From NCBI RefSeq assembly GCF_000384315.1, contig NZ_ARVW01000001.1, positions 5,828,157 through 5,892,156 of the forward strand: 64,000 nucleotides of DNA, written 5' to 3'. Below are positions 8,249 to 16,823 of this stretch, piece after piece. The position numbers and the translations under genes were made by a program. The notes beneath the pieces were generated by a model. That model was not told where the DNA came from and did not search any database. It saw nothing but the letters and a program-made list of their open reading frames with translations. The stretch's first letter is position 1. Every line of letters starts with the position of its first letter. This DNA comes from Amycolatopsis nigrescens CSC17Ta-90 (GTDB lineage: Bacteria > Actinomycetota > Actinomycetes > Mycobacteriales > Pseudonocardiaceae).

Positions 8249-9140
8249 CCACGTTCACCAGCGGCTCCCCGGCGGCGAACCGGCGCAGCTGATCGGCGAC
8301 CAGCCGCTTCGCGCGCGGGTAGAAGGAAGCCGAACCGCCCGCGATGTGCGGGGTGATCAGCACGCCCTCCGCGTTCCACAACGGATGCTCGGCAGGCAGC
8401 GGCTCCGGATCCATCACGTCGAGCGCCGCGCGCAGCCTGCGTTTGGACACCTCGGCGACCAGTGCGTCGGTGTCGATCGCGCTGCCCCTGCCGACGTTCA
8501 CCACCAGCGCGTCGTCCGGCAGGGCGGCCAGCTGGTCGGCGCCGAGCAGGCCGCGGGTCGCGTCCGTCTCCGGCAGCACGAGCACCACGATGTCCGCGGA
8601 CGGCAGCAGCGACGGCAGCTCCACCACCCCGTGCACGCCCTCGTCCGGCCGCGCCGTGCCGGCAACCGGCACGACCTCGGCCTCGCCGGCACACAGATAA
8701 CGTTCGATCGCCTTGCCGATGGAGCCGTGACCGATCAGCAGCACCCGGTTGTCCGCGACCGATCTGGTGTGCTCGCGGATCCACGATCCGGTCTGCTGCT
8801 GACGCAGCCATCGCGGCAGATCCCGTTGTGCGGCAAGGATCAGCGCGAGTGCGTGCTCGGCGACACTGAGATCGTGCAGCCCGCGGCCGTTCGCCAGCAG
8901 CACGCCTTCGGGCAGCCGCGGCAGCAGGTTCTCCACACCGGCCGAGAGCGACTGGACCGCGCGCAGGCCGGGCAGCCGGCCCAGCAGTTTCGCCGGTTCC
9001 GACCCCTGGTCGTAGGGCAGCACGTAGAACTCGACCTGATCGAGCGCGGCCGGCGGCTCTTCGCGCCCGTCGTAGTAGCCGGCGGTGAGCCCGGCCGGGA
9101 GTTCGATGTCCCGCCACGGCAGCAGTACTCGTGGTGTCAT
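8208..9140 (-). CDS. D-isomer-specific 2-hydroxyacid dehydrogenase family protein
   Basis: 310 residues. The NAD-binding motif GHGSIGKAIERYL is present, followed by the catalytic triad context: Arg in NVGRGSAID, Glu in DVMDPEPLPAEHPLW and His in ITPHIAGG. The family reduces 2-keto acids or oxidises D-2-hydroxyacids with NAD(P). Its ATG overlaps the TGA of the MFS transporter gene (ATGA), so both are translated from one transcript, and an IclR regulator is divergent. This suggests an import-and-oxidise unit for a small organic acid. The C-terminal coding end overlaps the convergent kinase gene. Confidence 0.88.
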   Translation of the reverse strand: MTPRVLLPWRDIELPAGLTAGYYDGREEPPAALDQVEFYVLPYDQGSEPAKLLGRLPGLRAVQSLSAGVENLLPRLPEGVLLANGRGLHDLSVAEHALALILAAQRDLPRWLRQQQTGSWIREHTRSVADNRVLLIGHGSIGKAIERYLCAGEAEVVPVAGTARPDEGVHGVVELPSLLPSADIVVLVLPETDATRGLLGADQLAALPDDALVVNVGRGSAIDTDALVAEVSKRRLRAALDVMDPEPLPAEHPLWNAEGVLITPHIAGGSASFYPRAKRLVADQLRRFAAGEPLVNVVNASASGAPASDG

Positions 9141-10435
9141 GCGCGCCTTTCCCTGAGCTGTGGTGTGCGGATCGCGAACAGGATGACCGCGGCCGCGGCC
9201 ATCGTCGAGCTGAGCATCAGGAACGAGGCCGCGGAAGTCCCGGTCGCGTGGTCCAGCCAGCCCACCAGATAGGTGCCGAGGAAGCCGCCGAGCGCGCCGC
9301 AGGTGTTCACCACGGCGACCGCGACTCCGGCGGTCCGCTGGGGAAGCAGCTCCGGGATCATCGCGAAGAACGGTCCGTACGGCGCGTACAGGCCGATGGC
9401 CGCGACGATGAGCAGCGCGTAGGACAACCCGAACGCGTCCTGGCCGAGCAGGTACGAGCCGTAGAAGGCGACCGCGCCGAGCGCCAGCCACGGCCAGACG
9501 AACCGCAGCCGCCTCCCCGTCCGGTCGGAGCCGCGTGAGTTGAACAGCATCGCCGCGACCGCGAAGGCGTAGGGCACGGCGGACAGCAGGCCGGTGGCGC
9601 CGATACCGGCCGATGAACCCGCCTTGACGATCGTCGGCAGCCAGAACACGAACCCGTACACGCCGATGCTCCAGAGCAGGAACTGCGCGGACAGCAGCAG
9701 CACCGCCTTCGACCGCAGCGCCTCGACCAGCGGGTGGCGTTCCGCCGGCGCCGCCACCTCGCGCAGCGCCGCCTGCTCCGCGGCGATCGTGGACTCGACG
9801 AGGTCCCGCTCGGCTGGGTTCAGCCAGCGCGCGTCGCGCGGATGGTCGCGCACCTGGGCGCGGAAGTAGAACGCCCAGATCAGCGCCGGTACGCCCTCGA
9901 TGATGAACATGCCCCGCCAGGAGGTGGCCTCGATCAGATAGCCGGAGGCGGCGGACAGCCACAGCACGGTCACCGGGTTGCCCAGGATCAGGAAGGCGTT
10001 GGCGCGGCCCCGCTCCGGTTTGGTGAACCAGCGCGCCAGCAGCACCACCAGCGCCGGCAGCACCGCGGCCTCCACCGCGCCGAGCAGGAAACGCACCACG
10101 ATCAGCGCCGGGATGGAGCTGAGCATGCCCTGCACGGTGGCCAGCACGCCCCAGGCCAGCACCGAGTAGAAGATCAGTTCGCGCACGCTGCGGCGGTCCG
10201 CGTACAGCACGCCGGGCACCTGCAGCAGGAAGTAGCCGGCGAAGAACGAGGCGGCGACCAGCCCGGAAGTCGCGCTGGTCATGCCGAGGTCCTCGGCCAT
10301 ACCGCCGGCCGCCGCGATGGAGAAGTTGGACCGGTCCAGGTAGGCGAGGCTGTAGGTGACGAAGACGATCGGGATCAGCCGCAGCCAGCGCTGACGGCCG
10401 GGGGTGGCCGTCTGCGCCACCGGATGCACGTCCAT
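9137..10435 (-). CDS. MFS transporter (anion:cation symporter-like)
   Basis: 432 residues with about 12 hydrophobic segments. The first loop (YLDRSNFSIAA) and VLYADRRSVRELIF resemble the ACS family of organic-acid symporters such as phthalate, tartrate and galactarate carriers. The ATG at 10435 is preferred over an upstream in-frame start because AGGAGG lies just before it. It is the first gene of a two-gene operon with the hydroxyacid dehydrogenase, so the likely cargo is a 2-hydroxy or 2-keto acid (inference). Expression is probably controlled by the divergent IclR protein. Confidence 0.87.
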   Translation of the reverse strand: MDVHPVAQTATPGRQRWLRLIPIVFVTYSLAYLDRSNFSIAAAGGMAEDLGMTSATSGLVAASFFAGYFLLQVPGVLYADRRSVRELIFYSVLAWGVLATVQGMLSSIPALIVVRFLLGAVEAAVLPALVVLLARWFTKPERGRANAFLILGNPVTVLWLSAASGYLIEATSWRGMFIIEGVPALIWAFYFRAQVRDHPRDARWLNPAERDLVESTIAAEQAALREVAAPAERHPLVEALRSKAVLLLSAQFLLWSIGVYGFVFWLPTIVKAGSSAGIGATGLLSAVPYAFAVAAMLFNSRGSDRTGRRLRFVWPWLALGAVAFYGSYLLGQDAFGLSYALLIVAAIGLYAPYGPFFAMIPELLPQRTAGVAVAVVNTCGALGGFLGTYLVGWLDHATGTSAASFLMLSSTMAAAAVILFAIRTPQLRERRA

Positions 10436-10466
10436 CGGACCTCCTGTCACCCTTGACCGGATCGCC

Positions 10467-10504
10467 GCTTTCCGTAATATGGAAAGCAATTCCGCTATAC
10501 GGTC
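10467..10504. promoter_or_regulatory. Candidate IclR operator region with two related sites
   Basis: GCTTTCC-N7-GGAAAGC (10467-10487) is a perfect inverted repeat with 7-base arms. A second TTCCG half-motif begins at 10490, exactly 20 bases after the first at 10470, and shares the following TA-rich core. IclR-type repressors bind such TTTCC-spacer-GGAAA palindromes. The location between divergent promoters supports control of both genes. Confidence 0.5.
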
Positions 10505-10551
10505 AATGAAGTGTCGGAGGATCACGCCGTCACGTCAAGAGGGGAGCAGGC

Positions 10552-11301
10552 ATGGCCGACATGGTCGGGAAGGCGCTACGCCTGTTGTCCCTGCTCGGTG
10601 ACTACCCCGAGGGAGTCGCGCTGTCCGAGCTCGGCCGGGCGGCGGGGTTCCCGGTCAGCACCACGCACCGCCTGCTGAGCTCGCTGCAGGCCGAGGGTTT
10701 CGTCCGCAGCGACCCGGAGTCCAAGCGATACGCGCTGGGCCTGCGGCTGTTCGAGCTCGGGCAGCGCGTCTCGCACGCCAGGGGCTTCGCCGGGGTTGCG
10801 CTTCCGGTGATGGAGCGCGTGTCCGCGCACACTGGCGAGCCGACCTTGCTCGCGGTGCGAGACGGCTCGGACCAGCTCTACGTGCACGCGGTGCCCGGCA
10901 GCCGCCAGGTGCAGATCCGCGGTGAACCAGGTACGCGAGGGCCGCTGCACTGCACCTCGATGGGCAAGTGCCTGGTCGCGTTCGCGTCAGTGCCGGAACG
11001 CACTCGTTTGGTCGCCGAACTCGACCTGCCCGGGCTCGCACCGCGCACGATCACGGCTCGCGCCGCCTTCGAGCGCGAGATCGACCTGGTCCGAACTCAG
11101 GGCTACGCGATCGCGGACGAGGAGCACGAAGCCGGGATCCGCGCGGCCGGCGTGCCGGTCTGCGGCCCGGACGGCGTGGCGATCGCCGCCCTGTCCACCG
11201 CCGCGCCCGCCTTCCGGACCAGTGTCGAGCAGCTCACCGGGTTCGTGCCCGTGCTGCGGACCGCGGCCAGGGAGCTGGCCGCGGTCCTGCCGTACCGGTA
11301 G
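10552..11301 (+). CDS. IclR family transcriptional regulator
   Basis: 249 residues. An N-terminal winged helix (VGKALRLLSLLGDYPEGVALSELGRAAGFPVSTTHRLLSSL) is followed by the IclR effector domain, with CTSMGKCLVAF and EEHEAGIRAAGVPV as family signatures. It lies divergent to the MFS/hydroxyacid dehydrogenase operon with a palindromic site between, so it is the probable local regulator of that catabolic pair and of itself. The ligand is likely to be the imported acid or its oxidation product. Confidence 0.92.
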   Translation: MADMVGKALRLLSLLGDYPEGVALSELGRAAGFPVSTTHRLLSSLQAEGFVRSDPESKRYALGLRLFELGQRVSHARGFAGVALPVMERVSAHTGEPTLLAVRDGSDQLYVHAVPGSRQVQIRGEPGTRGPLHCTSMGKCLVAFASVPERTRLVAELDLPGLAPRTITARAAFEREIDLVRTQGYAIADEEHEAGIRAAGVPVCGPDGVAIAALSTAAPAFRTSVEQLTGFVPVLRTAARELAAVLPYR

Positions 11302-11311
11302 TGCCGTCCGG

Positions 11312-11662
11312 TCAGTGGTATGCGCCGACGCAGAACTCGTTTCCTTCGGGATCGGTGAGCACCGTCCAGCCCATACCGGGCATGGAGTGCTCCTCGACCT
11401 CGGTCGCGCCGAGCCCGACCAGCCTCCGCACCTCGGCCGCGTGATCATCGGTGCCGAAGTCGACGTGCACCCGGTTCTTGCCGATCCGTGCCTCGGGCAC
11501 CTTCTGGAAGGCCAGCTTCGCACCTCCCTCCGCGGCGGCGGTCAGGATCAGGTACTCGCCGTAGTCCTGGTCGACCTGCACACCCAGTGCCTTGATCCAG
11601 AACCCGGCGAGCTGCTGCGGGTTCGCGCAGTCGATGGTGACCATGCCAAGTTGAAGAGTCAT
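11312..11662 (-). CDS. VOC family protein (glyoxalase/bleomycin-resistance fold)
   Basis: 116 residues: one pair of beta-alpha-beta-beta-beta modules, starting LGMVTIDCANPQQLAGFW and ending WTVLTDPEGNEFCVG. Candidate metal ligands are in KNRVHVDF and the terminal DPEGNEF. The family includes glyoxalases, dioxygenases and drug-binding proteins; many short members have no known reaction. It is convergent with the IclR gene and divergent from proS. Confidence 0.82.
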   Translation of the reverse strand: MTLQLGMVTIDCANPQQLAGFWIKALGVQVDQDYGEYLILTAAAEGGAKLAFQKVPEARIGKNRVHVDFGTDDHAAEVRRLVGLGATEVEEHSMPGMGWTVLTDPEGNEFCVGAYH

Positions 11663-11734
11663 GCACCGGAGGCTATGCGTGGGGACCGACAGTTTCCGGC
11701 GTGGCGATAACCGGTTGAAGCGGACCCGGGGCTA

Positions 11735-11763
11735 TTGACTACGCTTCGCGAAACGTCTATGCG
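11735..11763 (+). promoter_or_regulatory. Candidate housekeeping promoter of proS
   Basis: TTGACT (11735-11740) and TATGCG (11758-11763) are spaced by 17 bases, a reasonable SigA-type promoter, ending 24 bases before the proS GTG. Confidence 0.4.
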
Positions 11764-11787
11764 CGGTTCGCACCTAGGAGTCCAGTA

Positions 11788-13536
11788 GTGATCACCAGGA
11801 TGTCGTCGTTGTTCCTTCGCACCCTGCGTGAGGACCCGGCGGATGCCGAAGTGCCCAGCCACCGGCTGCTGGTGCGCGCCGGCTATGTCCGCCGAGTCGC
11901 CCCGGGTGGCTACTCCTGGCTGCCACTGGGCCTGCGCGTGCTGCGCAACATCGAGGCCGTGGTCCGCGAAGAGATGAACGCGATCGGTGCGCAGGAGATC
12001 CAGTTCCCCGCGCTGCTGCCCCGCGAGCCCTACGAGACCACTGGCCGCTGGACCGAGTACGGCGACAGCCTGTTCCGCCTCAAGGACCGCAAGGGTGCGG
12101 ACTATCTGCTCGGCCCGACGCACGAGGAGCTCTTCGCGCTCACGGTGAAGGGCGAGTACAGCTCGTACAAGGACTATCCCCTTGCGCTGTACCAAATCCA
12201 GACCAAGTACCGGGACGAGGCGCGTCCCCGCGCGGGGATCCTGCGCGGCCGCGAGTTCGTGATGAAGGACTCCTACTCCTTCGACCTCGATGACGAGGGC
12301 CTGGAGCGTTCCTACCAGCAGCACCGTGCCGCGTACATCAAGCTCTTCGACCGGCTAGGGCTGGACTATGTGATCGTCGCGGCGACTTCCGGCGCGATGG
12401 GCGGTTCCGCTTCCGAGGAGTTCCTCGCGGTGGCGCCGACCGGCGAGGACACCTACGTGCGGAGCACGGACTCGGACTACGCCGCCAACGTCGAGGCGGT
12501 CGTCACGCCCGCACCCGCGGCACAGCCGGTCGAGGGCAAGCCCGACGCGCAGGTGCACCACACGCCGAACACGCCGACCATCGAGACGCTGGTGGACTTC
12601 CTGAACGCGGCCGGGCTGGGCCGCACCTTCACCGCTGCGGACACGCTGAAGAACGTCATGGTCAAGGTGCGCCAGCCCGGAAACAAGGAGTGGGAGGTGC
12701 TCGGCGTCGGCATCCCGGGCGACCGCGAGGTGGACATGAAACGCCTCGAAGCGTCTCTCGAACCGGCCGAGGTCGCCCTGCTCGAAGAGGCGGACTTCGC
12801 CGCCAACACCTTCCTCGTCAAGGGATACATCGGTCCGAAAGCTTTGCAGGACAACGGAATCCGCTATCTTGCCGACCCCAGGATCGTGTCCGGCACGGCC
12901 TGGGTGACCGGTGCGGACAAGGCCGATCACCACGTGGTGGACCTGGTCGCCGGGCGGGACTTCACCCCCGACGGCACCATCGAGGCGGCCGACGTGCGCG
13001 AAGGTGACATCTCGCCGGACGGCAAGGGCACCCTGGTCGCTGCGCGCGGTATCGAGATCGGGCACATCTTCCAGCTCGGCCGCAAGTACGCTGACGCGTT
13101 CGAGCTGGACGCGCTGGGCCCGGACTCGAAGCCGATCCGGATCACCATGGGCTCCTACGGCGTCGGTGTCTCCCGGCTGGTGGCCGTGGTCGCTGAGCAG
13201 CATTTCGACGAGCTTGGCCTGGTGTGGCCACGTGCGGTCGCGCCCGCCGACGTGCACGTGGTGATCGCGGGCAAGGACGACGCGGTCGCCGCCGGTGCCG
13301 AAAAACTCGCCGCTGAGCTCGACACGGCCGGTATTCGGGTGCTGCTGGACGATCGGAAGGCCACTCCCGGCGTGAAGTTCGCGGATGCGGAACTGATCGG
13401 GGTGCCGACCATTCTGGTGGTGGGCCGTGGGCTGGCCAACGGCGTGGTCGAGGTCAAGGACCGCGCCTCCGGGCAACGCGACGAGATCGCGGTGGACCAG
13501 GTCGTGGCGCACCTGACCGAGCTCGTCCGGCGGTAG
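11788..13536 (+). CDS. proS: Prolyl-tRNA synthetase (bacterial type)
   Basis: 582 residues, the length of the bacterial ProS form with an inserted editing domain. The start [20 protein letters not shown] is typical of the family. Class II catalytic motifs are in the first 210 residues ([49 protein letters not shown]), the INS editing domain lies around 230-400, and the C-terminal anticodon-binding domain contains [19 protein letters not shown]. It charges tRNA-Pro in the cytoplasm. A small membrane protein gene follows after six bases and may share the transcript. Confidence 0.97.
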   Translation: MITRMSSLFLRTLREDPADAEVPSHRLLVRAGYVRRVAPGGYSWLPLGLRVLRNIEAVVREEMNAIGAQEIQFPALLPREPYETTGRWTEYGDSLFRLKDRKGADYLLGPTHEELFALTVKGEYSSYKDYPLALYQIQTKYRDEARPRAGILRGREFVMKDSYSFDLDDEGLERSYQQHRAAYIKLFDRLGLDYVIVAATSGAMGGSASEEFLAVAPTGEDTYVRSTDSDYAANVEAVVTPAPAAQPVEGKPDAQVHHTPNTPTIETLVDFLNAAGLGRTFTAADTLKNVMVKVRQPGNKEWEVLGVGIPGDREVDMKRLEASLEPAEVALLEEADFAANTFLVKGYIGPKALQDNGIRYLADPRIVSGTAWVTGADKADHHVVDLVAGRDFTPDGTIEAADVREGDISPDGKGTLVAARGIEIGHIFQLGRKYADAFELDALGPDSKPIRITMGSYGVGVSRLVAVVAEQHFDELGLVWPRAVAPADVHVVIAGKDDAVAAGAEKLAAELDTAGIRVLLDDRKATPGVKFADAELIGVPTILVVGRGLANGVVEVKDRASGQRDEIAVDQVVAHLTELVRR

Positions 13537-13542
13537 CCCGCG

Positions 13543-14451
13543 ATGTCCGGTGCGGACCTGCCCGGCTACCAGGACAACGCCGCGCTCAAGGGCTTCGGCG
13601 GCTACGAACCGGCGTCCTATGCGGCGACCACGGGCACGCCGGTGCCCGCACCCGCATCCGAGCCGCCGAAACCGAAACGGCGGCGGTCCAAGGCCCCCTA
13701 TGGTCTGCTCGCGGTCGTGGTCCTGCTCGGCCTTGGTTACGTCGGCAGCCGGTCGACCTCGCGGGACGAGGTCGACGCGCCCGCGCCGTCCACCTCCTCG
13801 GCCACTTCGTACACGCCGCGGCCGAAGGTCGTGGTGCCTCCCGCGGTCGCGGGCTGGCAGTCCGTGGCAGGGCGGGACGGTCTGTACGCCTATGACGTGC
13901 CGCCGGGCTGGACTCCGAAACCGGACACCGTGCACGGCTGGAACGCCGATGCGAACGGTCCCGGCATCACGTTGGTGGCCAGCGCGTTCACCGGCCAGGA
14001 GTACTGCCCCACGGACAAGAATCGGGACCGCGGTGGCAGCGGGGTCGCGCCGGTCGCGCAACGCGACTACGCGCTGGCCGCGGCCGAAACCGTCACTCTG
14101 ATCGCGAAGCAGGCGTACACCGCGGAAGGTGGTCCGCAGCCCGCGCTCGCCGTCGGATCACCGGAACCGGCGCAGATCGACGACGGTGCCGGCGGCAAGC
14201 GGAACGCCAGCGTCACGGTGGCCGAAGTGACCGTCGCCGGCAACGACAAGTCCTGCATGCCGCCCAGGGCACTGGTGGGCGCGATCGCCATCGAACCCGG
14301 CGACCAGACGGACGCGAAGAGTCCCGTCCTGGTCGCCTATTTCGACCAGGCCTACCCCGGTGAGACGACCAGGGAGCAGCTGGCCGAGTTGCTGCGCAGC
14401 TACCGGATCGTGCCGGAGAGCAGCCGCACCACCGTTTCGACCACGAACTAG
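13543..14451 (+). CDS. Membrane-anchored hypothetical protein
   Basis: 302 residues. A proline-rich, positively charged N-terminus (PKPKRRRSKAPYG) precedes a single membrane segment (LLAVVVLLGLGYVG, about residues 52-66), so the bulk is outside the cell. After a Ser/Pro/Thr-rich linker, a domain of about 210 residues begins at VAGWQSVAGRDGLYAYDVPPGW; it has two conspicuous cysteines (EYCPTDKN and KSCMPPRA) that could form a disulfide. This architecture is common among uncharacterised Pseudonocardiaceae surface proteins. It lies 6 bases after proS. Confidence 0.75.
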   Translation: MSGADLPGYQDNAALKGFGGYEPASYAATTGTPVPAPASEPPKPKRRRSKAPYGLLAVVVLLGLGYVGSRSTSRDEVDAPAPSTSSATSYTPRPKVVVPPAVAGWQSVAGRDGLYAYDVPPGWTPKPDTVHGWNADANGPGITLVASAFTGQEYCPTDKNRDRGGSGVAPVAQRDYALAAAETVTLIAKQAYTAEGGPQPALAVGSPEPAQIDDGAGGKRNASVTVAEVTVAGNDKSCMPPRALVGAIAIEPGDQTDAKSPVLVAYFDQAYPGETTREQLAELLRSYRIVPESSRTTVSTTN

Positions 14452-15200
14452 CCCAGCACCGTGGCCAGCACGGCCGTCGTGTCGGACAGGTCGGTCAGCA
14501 CCGCGTGCGCACCGGAGTCACGTAGTTCCTCGACGCTGTACGTGCCGGTGGCGACGCCGATCGCGATCATGCCGTGGTGCAGTGCGGCGTCCACGTCGTG
14601 CGGGGTGTCGCCGATGACCACCACGGACTCCTGGTCGAACTCCACCCCGTGCTTGCGCGTGGCCAGCTCGACAGCGTGCGTCACCATCGGCGGTCGCTGC
14701 AGCGACAGCGTGCCGTAGCCGCCGATCTCGAAGTCGATGTGCCCGTCCAGGTCGAAGGCGGTCAGCTTGTGCCTGGCGACTTCCGGCAGGTTGCCGGTGA
14801 CCACGGTCTGCACCACGTCGTCGCGGCCGGCCATGGTGGCCAGCGCCGCCGCCGCTCCCGGCAGAACCTGGCCGCGCTCAGCCAGCTCGGGCAGCGCGCG
14901 CAGGGAGAGCTCGGTCAACTCGGCCCAGATCTTCTGGATCATCTCTTCGGTCGGCTCGATGCCATGCGTCACGAGCAGCTCCGAGGTGATCGCCCGCTCG
15001 GTCCGCCCGCCGAACGACGGCATTTCGCTCAGCGGGATCCCGGTCACCGCGGCAAGCGCGCTGGTGTACCAGGCCTGCCCGGTTCCCCGCAGGTCCACCA
15101 GCGTCAGGTCGATGTCCCAGAGCACCAGCCGGTGCTTCGCAGTGCGCACGTGCCCGACCTTACCGAGCCGCTTTTCAACGCATGTTGACTTCTGCTCCAT
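14448..15200 (-). CDS. HAD family hydrolase (phosphatase-like)
   Basis: 250 residues. The nucleophile motif is LVLWDIDLTLVD, motif II is in VVTGN, and the acidic motif is VVVIGDTPHDVDAA. The cap insertion between them is of the PGP-like helical type, consistent with a small-molecule phosphatase. The first 18 residues are not conserved-looking, and a GTG at about residue 18 (VRTAKHRLVLWDID) is an alternative start; the ATG has AGGTAGG upstream. It is convergent with the preceding membrane protein gene with a 4-base overlap. Confidence 0.85.
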   Translation of the reverse strand: MEQKSTCVEKRLGKVGHVRTAKHRLVLWDIDLTLVDLRGTGQAWYTSALAAVTGIPLSEMPSFGGRTERAITSELLVTHGIEPTEEMIQKIWAELTELSLRALPELAERGQVLPGAAAALATMAGRDDVVQTVVTGNLPEVARHKLTAFDLDGHIDFEIGGYGTLSLQRPPMVTHAVELATRKHGVEFDQESVVVIGDTPHDVDAALHHGMIAIGVATGTYSVEELRDSGAHAVLTDLSDTTAVLATVLG

Positions 15201-15253
15201 GGCAACCTACCTTTGGTCATAATTCAACGAGTGAAGAATAAATGGAGGATGTC

Positions 15254-16315
15254 ATGTCAAGCCGAATCCCACGGGGGTCGTGGACCCTCGTCGCGATCGC
15301 GTCTGCGGCCGGCGCGATCGTGGCCGTGGTGCTCGGGTTCCTGACCTTCGGCGCTCAGGCCAGCGTCTCACCAGAGCAAGTGCCGGTCGCTGTGGCGGCG
15401 CCGGACGCCGGCCCGGCGCGCGCGGCCGCCGACCGTCTCGCCGCGCAGACCGGCGACGCACTGAGCTGGCAGTCGACCACGCTGACGGAGAGCGATCGGC
15501 TGCTGCACGACAAGCAGGTCTACGGCGTGCTCGAGCTAACTCCCGGCCCCGGCGGTACGGTCGCCAAAGTGGTGGTGTCCGGCGCGATCAATCCCTCCGG
15601 CACGCAGGTCGCCCAGCAGGCGCTGACCGCTGCCGGCCAGGCACTATCCGCTGGTTCGCCGGTGCAGGTGGAAACCCTGCACCCGGCAAGCATGGCCGGA
15701 CGATCAGCACCACTGGGCGTCAGCGCACTGGCCTGGATCGGCTGCCTGGTCGGCGGTGCTGCACTGACCCTTCTGGCCGATCGGGCCGGGCGCAAACCAA
15801 GCGCCTGGGCGCGGCTGTCGCAGGTTGCCGGGGTCAGCGTCCTCGTCACCGCGGTGCTCGCCGGCTTCCTGAAGCTATGGGACTCGACCCTGCCCCTCGG
15901 CTGGGACGTGCTCGGCTTCCTTTTCCTCAGCACCGCTGCCTTAGCCGCTCTGCAGGGTGGTCTGCTCCGCATGCTCGGCCTCCGCGCGATGGCCATCTTG
16001 ACCCCGCTGTACCTGATCGCACCCGCTGTGGCCGGTCAGGTTCCCGAGCTGCTGCACCCCGGATACCGCGCGGCACTGTGGTCGTGGACGCCATTCCGGT
16101 TCTCCACCGAGGGCCTCCGCAGCTTGTTGCAAGGCACGCCGGATGCGCCGGACGTACTCACCGGGGTCTGGGTGTTCGGCGGGCTTCTGTTGGTCAGCCT
16201 GGTTGTGCTGCTCTGGCCAGGCTGGGCGACCGCGCCCACGCGACTGGTCGGGTCATCCGGGAAGGAAACTGAATCGCACTCGGCGAACGGGGTTGTCCAG
16301 GTTGGTGTCCACTAG
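15254..16315 (+). CDS. YhgE/Pip-like multi-pass membrane protein
   Basis: 353 residues. One membrane helix near the N-terminus (WTLVAIASAAGAIVAVVLGFL) is followed by about 120 extracytoplasmic residues and then five or six helices ending before residue 335. This layout resembles ABC-2 permease-related proteins of the YhgE/Pip type. The ATG at 15254 is chosen because GGAGG lies five bases upstream; an ATG at 15242 would overlap it. No ATPase gene is adjacent. The role is unknown. Its end overlaps the convergent yjbQ gene by 63 bases. Confidence 0.75.
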   Translation: MSSRIPRGSWTLVAIASAAGAIVAVVLGFLTFGAQASVSPEQVPVAVAAPDAGPARAAADRLAAQTGDALSWQSTTLTESDRLLHDKQVYGVLELTPGPGGTVAKVVVSGAINPSGTQVAQQALTAAGQALSAGSPVQVETLHPASMAGRSAPLGVSALAWIGCLVGGAALTLLADRAGRKPSAWARLSQVAGVSVLVTAVLAGFLKLWDSTLPLGWDVLGFLFLSTAALAALQGGLLRMLGLRAMAILTPLYLIAPAVAGQVPELLHPGYRAALWSWTPFRFSTEGLRSLLQGTPDAPDVLTGVWVFGGLLLVSLVVLLWPGWATAPTRLVGSSGKETESHSANGVVQVGVH

Positions 16316-16663
16316 GCAGACCGACTGCCAGGTGCCCAGCGCCATGACCCCACCGAGTACCGGCACGCTCGCATAGGGCGGCAGCAGCGCAGGCAGTACA
16401 TGGTCACGGCCGTGGCCGGGGCTGCCGTGCTGGTGCCGCCAGCGGCCGTCACGAGGGAGCAGATCGTTCAACGCGGTCAGCAGGTCTTCGTCGCTACCCG
16501 CACCGGTTTCCAGGATGGCCAGCCCCGAGGTGGCGTGTGGTACCCAGACGTGCAGCAGGCCGTCCTCCGCTTGGCTGTCCCGGAGGAATGCCTCGGCGTC
16601 CTTGGTCAGGTCGTGCACCACGGCCTCGCTGCCGGTGCGGACCTCGATTTCCGTGGAGTACAT
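16253..16663 (-). CDS. YjbQ family protein (UPF0047)
   Basis: 136 residues. Family signatures are WVPHATSGLAILE near the middle and SVPVLGGVMALGTWQSVCLVD towards the end. The fold is a small trimeric beta-rich enzyme; some members show weak thiamine-phosphate synthase activity, but the physiological reaction is unsettled. The start MYSTEIEVRTGSE matches the family; the frame extends upstream without family similarity. A region of 160 bases before it, up to the damaged DUF222 gene, shows nothing recognisable. Confidence 0.88.
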   Translation of the reverse strand: MYSTEIEVRTGSEAVVHDLTKDAEAFLRDSQAEDGLLHVWVPHATSGLAILETGAGSDEDLLTALNDLLPRDGRWRHQHGSPGHGRDHVLPALLPPYASVPVLGGVMALGTWQSVCLVDTNLDNPVRRVRFSFLPG

Positions 16664-16823
16664 GGCCACTACGGTAACCGTGGCAGGCTTGGCATGCTGG
16701 CCATGGATCAATTTGGGCCGAGCAGATGTTTTGGTTGTGAGAGCTGTTGTGACACCCGCCGCAATGGTCCGGTCGACCCGTGGCCGCAGAGTCCTGCGGC
16801 TGGCGCCAACCGTGGTGTGGCCG

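Noticed and set aside
12355..14061. Minus-strand frame of 568 codons over proS
   Set aside because: proS is certain on the other strand; the shadow translation has no recognisable domain.
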